A stretch of DNA of 64,000 nt from Mesocentrotus franciscanus (lineage: Eukaryota; Echinodermata; Echinoidea; Camarodonta; Strongylocentrotidae): the NCBI GenBank assembly GCA_037976565.1, contig CP137680.1, positions 14,434,325 to 14,498,324 on the forward strand, read 5' to 3'. Below are positions 42,301-54,100 of this stretch, piece after piece. Position 1 is the stretch's first letter. Every line of letters begins with the position of its first letter. Both the position numbers and the translations under genes were made by a program. The notes beneath the pieces were generated by a model that saw only the letters and a list, made by a program, of their open reading frames with translations, searched no databases and was not told the origin of the DNA.

Positions 42301-45300
42301 AACTCCAGAAAGAAGATCCAGAACATAGGATAGTGGTCTTAGAGGATATGTCAGGTGCAGGGGTCTCTAATATGGTGAGTGAGTGATGGTGATCTGTCGC
42401 ATTCGTCAGATGGTACTAAGTTTAAAGGGTACCACGATAGTGAACGTAGAGGATATGATAGGTGCAGGGGTCTCTAATATGGTGAGTGAGTAATGGTGAT
42501 CTGTTGCATTCGTCAGATGGTACTAAGTTTAAAGGGTACCAGTCATTCTTTTTTTCTGAACTTTACTTGTACCAAATACTTTGTGTAGACGTAAGGGGTT
42601 AGGCTCAACTAGTATACAAATAACGCACGGTAACGAGTGCATTCAGGGCCAAATAATGCACGATGTGCGAGAAGAGCCCCTGGATATACCGCACCGAGGT
42701 CCGCAGGACCGAGTGGGTATATCCAGGTGGCGAGTCGAGCACAGAGTGCATTATTTCGGCCCACAAATGCACAATCACATTACAAAACATTCTTGGAAGT
42801 TGTATAATATGTGCTATTATCTGGCTTCTTCGATCAACCAATAGTTTCTTTTCTTGTATATATATGTAAATATCGTTGTATGAAATGAATTGCTGTATTG
42901 CTGTTGGTAAATAAATCAAATTAAAAAATAAATCACCCCAAAACAACAACAAAACACATGTGCTCTGTATTTTAGGGGTTCCACGTCACTATATTAAAAT
43001 AAAAATACGGCCTTGAGATATTACTTCTATAAAGAGATAATACAAGTCTGAGTAAACATAAAAGCAACTCATGAGCAGACTTGTCAACACACCACTCGGA
43101 CAAGCTTGTATAGAACCTGCGCATGGAACTAACTTTTGGTTCCATGCGCAGGGTTTTATGTTATCGTTTATTGCTTCATACTCTCAATTATGATGAACAA
43201 TTTCCAGACTTCTAAGCACTCTTTTAGTCTGTAAAAAGTATTCCATTGGTAATGTGATATTCTTGTTTGTGGTATTGTAACTTAATAGTCTTGTTATGTT
43301 ATTTTTGGCACTAGTCCAAGAGACTTACGGTAGTCTCTTACACTCAATCGTTTGTGTTTTGCTCTTCTCTTGTACATACATTCTCCTTCTAAATCATCTT
43401 TTTATCTTATGCAGGATATAGATTTGGTTCGATTCAAGATTCAGTGCTTCGAGCTTTACTTCCCAGCTCTTGTAGGTAAGTGCCATTGAAAGAATCTTCG
43501 ACCACAAAGATTTATACATCATTAAGCTGTTGTAAGTCTTAGGAATGGTACTGTGGAATTTATTTATTGCCTTGTTGATCCACTCAATGTTTCTTAGACA
43601 TAGTACATTGCTATTGTAATGTTCACTATTATGTGTGCGCCTTATCTGTAAAACATGTCGACATAAAACAGGGTCCCGTAGCATAAAACTTATCGTTGAT
43701 GGTAACTTTGCCATCAATGATAACTTCCATGGAATACTTGATTTTGATTGGCTGTTGAGCAATGTTACCATGGTAGTTACCATTGATGGCAGAGTTACCA
43801 TTAATGGTAAGTTTTATGCAACAGGTCCCTGGTTATGTTATACTTCGTGTATTTGCATTCTTTGTAATCACACTCGCCTCCCATTTTGTTCTTTTATGCA
43901 GAGATGCTGTACATCCATGACATGCCATGGATACTTAATAGTAAGTATACTTTTGATATATTTTGATTCAAGTTATTGCACGGTGGAAAAGATTAAAGTA
44001 CTAATGTAGGTTCAGTCCATTTGAAGAGTGCGACTAGACCATACAAATATAAATATAAATAGATTTCAATAGGAAATCACTGTTATTTTGCTGTGGTTTG
44101 TAAGGATGTGAACCAGAGCAAAATAACAGTGATTTCCTATTAAAATAAATTCATTCAGATGGGCATATCTCAGCCAATACTTAACATATTCAATTGGTTT
44201 TCAACATTTGGACATTATTTTGTATGCTCTTTCGGAAAAATGAAATTCAAATTTGGAAACTCTAGAAATAGTTTATTGATGATGTCAAACTTGACCACTC
44301 TATAGTCATAAAACTGAGTAAAGAGGGTGCTATGTGACATCAGTGTTCCTTACTTTCCATAATGTTTGAGAGTTTGAATTCACGTCTTCTGCATATATGC
44401 CATGGGGATAGGCATTTCATCTTCATCTGCCTCTCTATATTATACAAATAATGAATGCTTATGAGTTCAATAGTGCGAATATTATCATGAGTTGAAAGAT
44501 TAACGTTCTATTCAACGAGGCTTCAGCCGAGTTGAATAGAATTAACGTTAATCTTTCAACGAATGAAAATATTTGCACTATTGAACGAATGAAAAACATT
44601 CATTATTTGTTTTATACAACATCTTTCAACAAATTATGCTTTGCTCCTTATATTAAAGATAAATTAAACTTGGAGTCGGGCCTTCTCGATTACATTCAGA
44701 TTGCCTTCGCGTCAGATGCGCGCAGCTAATAACAATGGGATACGTGCAGGACAGAGAGGTACGTATGCGTCGCAGTCTGCATATAACCAAAAATGCACGG
44801 CGAATATAACCAAAAATGCACGGTTGTGCAATAGTATTATTTATTGAATATCATGTGACCAACAATCCTCCAATCAAATGACAAGGATCTACGTTGGTGT
44901 TGTATAAACAGGGTTAGTTTATGGGTATCTGGTAGGAAAGGATTCCTTTAATGCCTGGAGCACTTGTGATGGTAGCCCTGCTAAAACTGGAGTGCAAATA
45001 TCAAAACATTGTGATGATCGTTAAACGGTTGACATGATTACTGACAAGAATCCTATGTTATTATTAATACCACTTTCCCATCCCCCCTCCCTCTTTTTCA
45101 CAGCGTTGTGGAAGATAGTTGAGAAGTTACTGTCCCAGCAGGCTAGAGATCACATCAAGTTTATCCGAGGGAAGGAGGTTCAGACGTACATTGCTACGGA
45201 CTCATTACCAGCACATATGGGTGGCACGGTGAGTTCATGAACTTGAATAGATTTAGTATGATTTTGATTTGGTTTATGTGATGGTTGTTTGGAAAGCAGA

Positions 45301-48300
45301 GGTCTAATTACTGCTTTACCCAAATATATCTTGAATCTGCTCTATACAGTGAGAAATCCCTCTTTGTTTCTCAATTTAATCAAAAATAGAAGATAGGAAA
45401 AACAGATTCAAATATATTAACATTATGAAAATGAAAGAAAAAGGTCTGGTGATTTGATGAGATACAATAGTAATATAAGAGGAAGAACAATGCCAAAAAC
45501 TGTATTGCAATGACAAGGCTAGGCATAATGCTCATAATCATCATCGTCATCATCTCTGTCATCATCATCGTCATCATCATCACTATCATCATCAACACCA
45601 CCATTTTCATCATCATGATCATGGTCATCATTATTATCATTGTTGCCATCATCATCATTACCACCATCATCACTATTAATCTTCATCATCATCACCATTT
45701 TCATCACCATCATCTTCATCATTATCACCATCATCACTATCATTTTCATCATCATCACCATCATCATCATCGAAGTCAACACCGTCAATGTCATTATCAT
45801 CATCATCATCATCATCATCATCATCGTCATCATCACCATCATCATAACCATCATCATAATTAACACCACCATTTTCATCATAATACACACCACCATTTTC
45901 ATCATGATCATGGTAATCATTATTATCATTGTTGCCATCATCATCATTACCACCATCATCACTATTAATATTCATCATCATCACCATCATCATCACCATC
46001 ATCTTCATCGTTATCATCAACATCATCACTATCATTTTCATCATCAACATCATCATCATCATCATCACCATCATCATCGTTATCAACACCACCAATTTTA
46101 TCATCATGATCTTGGTAATCATCATCTTTATCATCACCTAATCACCACCCTCATCATCTTTTTCAAAGCTTATAAACTATCGTACGGCATGGCACTTATG
46201 TCCTTTCATGAACAAGTCATTTCATCTACATTGCTGCTCTCCACCCAGGTGTGAAATTGGTTCCCCAGCAGGATGTGAACATCATTGTGGTTGGATTAGC
46301 ATGTGCGCACCCGTAAAAAGGTGACTGGCTGGAATGCTTAATAGTTGAGCGGAGAGTGTGCACTCTAAAAGTGCTGAATCGTAATTGAATCTAGTGACAG
46401 GGGTAATGATAATAATACTGAAAGTGGTTTGGTTAGTTAACTGGTAAAACGCTTCATAAGAAACAGTCGTTATTAAAAGTAACATTTCTTATCTTCACTT
46501 TACCCTATTAGGATCCCTATGAGTGGGTCTACATCCCAGGGGAGACCGAGATGGAGGATGCGGAGGAGGAGGAGGAGGAGGAGGAGGAGCAGGATGAAGA
46601 GAGAGAAGAAGAGAGGAACGGTGGTGATGTGTCTTTCAGGTCAGTCAATGGAGATGCTGATCCTTCTCTCCTACCCATTGTCAATGCAGCTAGATCACTG
46701 AGACAACCTAGACAACAAAAGAAGGTAAGAATTCTCTAGAAGAGTTCTTTCTCTGAGCCATACCCTGGAGAAAATTGGGTACCTGATAGGATGACAAAGG
46801 CCTCTGTGTTTGTAATTGCCATATGCCCTCATGGTGACCATATGGTAGGAATACTCCCCAGGGAGTAAAGATGGTGCACATTGTGCGTGAATGGATCTGA
46901 TGACTGGGGTCTATATTAAATCCAGATTGTTGTTATTATTCTTTATCAGGGCATCTGTTCAGAGCGTAAAGGTTGTAAACTTTGTGTGGAAAATATATGA
47001 GTCAATGTCCTTCTGGCTCTGGACAGACTGAGGATTCATTAATCTGAAGTAAATTTCCCTTTGATTCCCCTTTCAATCCCCCCCCCCCCAATTTTCGATG
47101 CAGCATAATCACTCTGGCAACAGGAAGACAAAAAACGAGAACCTTGGATCAAGACTCTAAACACCTGCCATGTTATTAATGATAAAATGTATATGTCCAT
47201 AGTATATTTGATAACCATTTTGTATATTAATATGCATCTGTCAGGATGACACCCTCCCCCCCCCCCTCTCCTTGAGAATGTCACCCCTCCCACACACCTA
47301 CCCCTTTTAAAGAATTACCCCATGCCCCCCTTCCCCCTCTGATACAAGGTATAAAGTCCATGTGTAATCGTACATTTTATTTTCAAGATCAAGTTACAGT
47401 CGTTAACACTCAGTTTGTGGAGATAATGTTTGTGTAAACATTGTGTTTTGTAATCTTGCATGCTGTCTGAATTTCCGTCTCAAGATAATTGATTGACATG
47501 GAAACTAGTCGCCTTGGTTTAATTGCCATGAATAGACATGGCTAATCTAACTCTCTGTCCTTGAAGAGTAATGTTTCAGTACACTGTATGTGTGAACACG
47601 ACTCTGTTGATAATCAAGATTTGACCTACGAAATGTCGGCATCGTTCACACAAGTCTTATGTATACATTACATTGTGATGGATAGGCAACATTAAATCAC
47701 ACTCTCTGTTCTGATAATATTTACACTATTGTTATGAACATTATTTCTATTAATCATGTCTGAGCTTTGGAAGGTATCGATATTGGTCTCGCAATTTATA
47801 CTTTAACGGATAGGCATATTTTATCTATTTTATCACAATGTGTGATAAATGCTTTGTTGCTATCATGTTGACCTGGGACCCATTTGCCTTGTTCATAATT
47901 CATTGTGAAGTTTCACAACTGAAACTATGTAATTAGAGAGCCAAGTGGTATTGAGTGTCTCTCTATGACCTGTCATGATGTTGATTAGACATTGTTATCA
48001 GTTTGTATAGTGGTGATAGATTAACGCAGAGAGATGTAGACATTTTGTGATTGGAAAACAAAAAGATTCAAAACATGGACGGTATTTTGTCTCAACGCAT
48101 CACTTCAGACAAAACAAAGCACGTAAGTAATCTGTGAATTTGTAATGGACTGTTAGATTACTTAGTCACTGAAACACTTAACAAATTCTATCTTTGACAT
48201 CCAGGAAGTGGGAAAGATTTGATTACCCTTTTAGTAGTGATAGATATTTACAATAGATGTAAGTTTCCTCTTACAGATTTGCATTAATCCTTGTCCATGC

Positions 48301-50999
48301 TTAATGCTGTATAATGATATATAATGATATTAGATGTGTGGCGATCATTACATTATTACTATTGATCACTTTTATCACTGTGAATACAACGTTTTGCAGA
48401 GCATTAGGAAGATGAATGTCGAAGGGTTTGTGGGTAAGCGGCGGAGAAATGTGAGTTGAGGAATCATAGCTGAAGATAATGTTAATTAATGTTCATTGCT
48501 ACATGTAAGTCGTGATGGTTAGTTAATAGTGTTAATCAGATTTATGTCAATGTAAGAGATTTTTTGAGTGAGACTTCTGGATTGAAATGTAGTGGCACAA
48601 AAAGACGCGTCCAGAATGCAAAAGGCACAATATTCAGTGATGTTTGTTAATTATTATTATTATTTTTTACATATCTAAATGAAATTTTAGCCAAGATTAA
48701 GCATCATCAAGATTGTATATGCATTTACAAGCTCTATATCCTAACCATGTGATTCTCCATCTGTGAGATAAAATTATGATTTTCATTAATTATGCATTTT
48801 GCGTTCTGGATGCATCTTCTCGTGCCATTACGTTTTGCTAAGCCACCTTAGGCTCTTGCTGTCAAGCCCTGAATAGACTTGGTTGTAAGTCATGAATAAA
48901 GATGCAAATGTGATTGAGAAAATAATGGATGGAAAGGAATAGACCATTTTCGTAATGTAACCAAATCTAATGCATACGTCTTTGTGAAATGCCTCGTTAC
49001 AAATTATTTCATTCACCTGTTACCAATAATTGTATTTCAATAGTTAGAATGCAAACTGCAAACATTAGTTGTTGCCAGGTAGGACAAACATTATGGCTTG
49101 CCCTACCGAACAACATGTAATATATGCATTTTGTATTCAGACTATTGAAATACAATTATTCATCACATGTGAATGAAATATTAGTATTGAGGCACTTCAT
49201 AAAGACATATGCATTACATTTGGTTACATTACACAAATGGTCTATTAGGATTGGTATCTGTTTTGTAGTTCCCGGAATGGATACTGGAAAGAAATGGATA
49301 TACATTCATTTGTCAAAATGTGTTTTAATTACTTCATCTTTTTTATCCAATGGTTAAAACTCCAACTCATTCTATGTAATGTGTAATTTTAATTACTTTC
49401 CTTTAATAGTGTGATACAGCTTTGCAAGAATTTCATTTGTAATCAGTGTATATAAATTGGTATTAAAATGATTTGTTTCTCTCTTTTTTTTTTTTATTCA
49501 GGTTCACTTTCATGATGATGTTGATGGCAAGGAGAATGTTGATCCAGATCATTCATCATCAGATAGAAAACCCCAGGTAAGTTGGACAAGAGCATTGTTT
49601 TCTGTCTTCCCATTCAGGAAGTCTTATTAACCTCTCACACAGGTACACATGCTGTGGATTCACTAATTGGCCTATTGTATAATTCAGAGAGTGATTCTAG
49701 CATTCTGTAGTCTATTTGTCAATTTGTTTTGTTTGGCACTTCATGATGTGAGAAACACTGGCAGTTGAGATATATTTTACATTTCGTTTCCTTGTTACTT
49801 CTGAATATAAAATCTGGCACATCATCTTATTTATGTCCCCCACTGATGTATGTGATGTTGGTTGACATTCCTGTAGACCGATGAGACCAAGAACCCACAG
49901 CATTAACAGCACACGAGGCCGACTCTGAATCGTTGTCAGACGGCTTGTACAAAACCAACACATTGGTCTGGTAGGCCATCAGTCTATTTGGCTGTTGGTC
50001 TCGTGATCCACCAGAAGTTTTCAGAAAAAAGGCCAACTACAGCCCACAAGAATGAAAATATTGGTCTTGTGTACCGTAACTCATTCACCCCCCCCCCCCA
50101 CCCTACCATTTGGGGCATGGTTGTATTTTGCTATGTGCATTTGTATAACCTGCAACAAAAACCCTGCTCAGAAATGTAATTCTGAAAGTGAAGCTCATAA
50201 ATTGCTTGGAATGAAGAACACATTGAAACAGATATCTAACTTCCATGATTATAAAGAAGTGTTTGGGCCAGGCAGCAATTATTGTTCATTTTAAGAAAAC
50301 ATTCCTGAAAACAACTATGAGCTGTTGAGTTATTGAACTTATTTTTTGATTACTGAAAAATTCCATACATAAAAAGTAAGTATTATATGTACATTTTTTG
50401 ACTGCTTTACTTCTTTGTTTCCACAGCGGAAAGTTGGCAGCCACCATAAAAGAGGAAAAACTAAGGAGGCTCATGTTGGGCCATTAGTGACCATTAGGTA
50501 AGACTGAAGTATTCAATAAATAAAAAATAACTTAAGATACATTGTCATGTAATGCAGTAATAAAGAGTTGTTCATATGGTTGCATCATCAGTATCATCAA
50601 CTACTACTACCACCACTACCACAACCATCACCACCATCACCACCATCACCACCACTAATCACCATAACCACCATCACAACCATAACTATGACCACAAGCA
50701 CCACCGAGACCATTACCACCACCTCCACCACCATTATCACCTTAACATCATCATCATCATCATCACTATCACCACCACCAGCATAACCATAACCACAACC
50801 ACAAGCACCACCAAGACCATTACCACCCCCACCACCACCATCACCACCACCACCAACCACCATAACTACAACCACAAGCACCACCAAGACCATTACCACT
50901 ACCACCCCCACCATCAACCTCCATAACTACAACCACAAGCACCACCAAGACCATTACCACCACCTCCATCACCATTAACACCTTCACATCATCATCACT

Positions 51000-51042
<43 letters not shown>

Positions 51043-51053
51043 CTATCATCACT

Positions 51054-51141
<88 letters not shown>

Positions 51142-54100
51142 GTCAATATTGTAGTTGCTTACTTTGCTTGGATGCCTATTGAGAGTTTAAATGGGTAATG
51201 ACTATTTTTTTTCTTCTCCATCCTCCAGGCCTGGTGAATATCTAGTATTTGAACCTCCAGCCAGTATATCAGGTTCAGAGGGTATCTCGGCAAGCTTAAC
51301 CATCACTAACACCACAGCTAAAAAGGTCGTTTACAAGGTCAGTCACTCAGACTTGTGCATACTTGTCTATTTTCTCTTTTGTGTGTGTTAGTGTGTATAA
51401 TTCTCTATACTTGTAGATTTCCTTTTATTTAGAGTTCTAGCCTGTTTAATATCACTTTTTATGAGCAATGGCTCTCAGTATCAATGTGAAAACGTAAAAA
51501 ATTCACAAGATGATGCCTGGTTCTTCTTCATTGCCGGAGTAACATATATGTAATCCACAATATTAAGCTTATATTTTTGTTCCTGAATTTGAAAATTTGC
51601 TCTGAGATAACCATGTTTTAAGGCTCATTCATTCAGAAATGGTAAACTACTGCCCAAAAAACAAAAAACAAAAATAATCTGCGTTTTTTAATACATGGAA
51701 TTGAAAATGAGCTTTAAAATCACTAAATTGGCAACACATTAAGAAATTAAAAATCATTGTTTTTTAAAAATAAAAACAGGCATTTTTTCAACAACATTCC
51801 TGCCCATATATATTGTTTTCAGAGACATTACATTTTATAAGAACAATGTAGCAATAGAAGAAAAATATTATTGTTGCCAATTTGAAGGACAATATGTGAT
51901 CAATTCAGCCCCTAAAAAGAAATGGTGTTCTGAAAGGGTCATAAGATATAGAAAAGTGAAGCGTAGTGCACTTTACGTCATCGTTAAAAAAAATATGCCA
52001 TGCATGGTTTACCGCTGCAGTTCTAAACAAGGCTTAACTGGTAGCTGAGAAAAGAAGGTGTAACCTTAATGTATTCTGTTCTGTGAAGATGGTTAAAGGT
52101 AAAGACCAGTTTTGGAAACACCCTCTCTCAAAAAATGAAATGGAAGCTCTCATTACCAATCATGTGAAAGAATATGTTTTGACTAATACGTGATGATACA
52201 AATTTTGCCGGGAAACCGCCTACTAATTGATATATTTGGTAAATTATTATATCTATTGGGACTAAATAGATATCGCGCACCTGGTCGCGTAGTCCCATAT
52301 ACATCTTTCTGTGTACAGTGCTTGTAACTTTACCAAGATTGGGCCAAATTTCTCATCATTTTGATGATTCCAGAACCTTGCAGTACACACCAATGCTAGA
52401 TGCTAGATGATCAACCTTTTCTGATCGATTCCACAACGTTTCTTTCACAATGCAATCGCATGACCAGATCTGGTCTTTATCTTTAAGAAGGGATTTTATC
52501 TACATGCCCACAAAATGATTGGTTGGTTGGTTTGTTTGTTTTACCTGACTGCTAAGAAAGCATGTGTTTGCTTTTAAGTAAGCAACCAGGGGACCGACGG
52601 CTTTATGTCCTCTCCGGGGGACTTGGCAACGAGGATTAATGCCTTACCAAAGGCCACTAGTCCATCAAATTAGTTTTGAACCCAGGACCTCCCGGTCACG
52701 AGACCACTGCTCTACCACTGAGCCATCGTGCCTCACTAAAATGTCGTTTGAGAAGGCTCCTATAATAAGAGCGTAGAACTGTTTATAATATGACCATTTT
52801 GTCATTTTTTTTTCTTTTTCAGATGAAGATAACCAATCCAGAGAGGTATAAAGTAAGACCCAGCATGGGACCCATTAATCCCGGCTCATCTATACACATC
52901 ACTATCACACTACTCTCAGGTAAGGCTACATTTATGGTATTTAGTACAATAAAAAAAGTGAGATACGATAATCCGATATGGCCTCTTGAAAATATGACTT
53001 TTCATCTTTCAAAAAAACAAAACAAACAATATAAACCGCAAAATCGCATAGAAACATGTACAAGTAAACCCCCGCAACCCCAACAAAAATTTTGCTTTAC
53101 AATTTTCTCATTAAATGTTAAGGAAAGAGCAAACAATTTACTTGCCCATTATTACCAGTAAAACAAATTTTCTGACATTTTACTGGCCCAGGTAGTGTCT
53201 GGGTAGAGTTTCGTGAAAATCAGATTTTTATGCCTCCGCTACAACGTAGCCGGAGGCATTATGTTTTCTGGTTGTCCGTCCGTCCGTACGTACGTACGCG
53301 ACGCACGCACGCACGTCCCGTTCTCGTGATCGCGTTATCTCAAGAACCGATTGATGGATTACCGCCAAACTCGGGTCATGTATGTATCTTGCAGAGCTAA
53401 TGAAGTGATTAGATTTTGGGGTCACGAGGTCCAAGGTCAAAGGTCACAAGGCTCATTATGTATGCAAAAATAGCTCGTGATCGCGTTATCTCAAGAACCG
53501 ATTGATGGATTACCGCCAAACTTGGGTCATGATGTATCTTGCAGAGCTAATGAACTGATTAGATTTTGGGGTCACGAGGTCAAAGGTCAAAGGTCACAGG
53601 GCTCATTATGTATGCAAAATAGCTTGTGATCGCGTTATCTCAAGAACCGATTGATGGATTACCGCCAAACTTGGGTCATGTATGTATCTTGCAGAGCTAA
53701 TGAACTGATTAGATTTTGGGGTCACGAGGTCAAAGGTCAAAGGTCACAGGGCTCATTATGTATGCAAAAATAGCTTGTGATCGTGTTATCTCAAGAACCG
53801 ATTGATGGATTACCGCCAAACTTGGGTTATGTATGTATCTTGCAGAGCTAATGAACTGATTAGATTTTGGGGTCACGAGGTCAAAGGTCACAGGGCTCAT
53901 TATGTATGCAAAATAGCTTGTGATCACATTATCTCAAGAACCGATTGATGGATTACCGCCAAACTTGGGTCATGTATGTATCTTGCAGAGCCAATGAACT
54001 GATTAGATTTTGGGGTCACGAGGTCAAAGGTCAAAGGTCACAGGGCTCATTATGTATCCTAAAATAGCTCGTGATCGCGTTATCATTAGAACCAACAGAT

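Noticed and set aside
45380..46254. Six frames up to 204 codons rich in Ile, His, Met and Asp
   Set aside because: All derive from the ATC triplet array, with no motif or splice support.
50568..51146. Frames rich in Thr/His and poly-Asp
   Set aside because: Artefacts of the CAC/ATC array in MOSPD2 intron 11.
40180..52000. Apparent shared segment (AAAGCGTAGTACACTTTACGTC near 40297 and AGCGTAGTGCACTTTACGTC near 51960)
   Set aside because: Clearly related short stretches, but I could not define element boundaries or termini, so no family is claimed.
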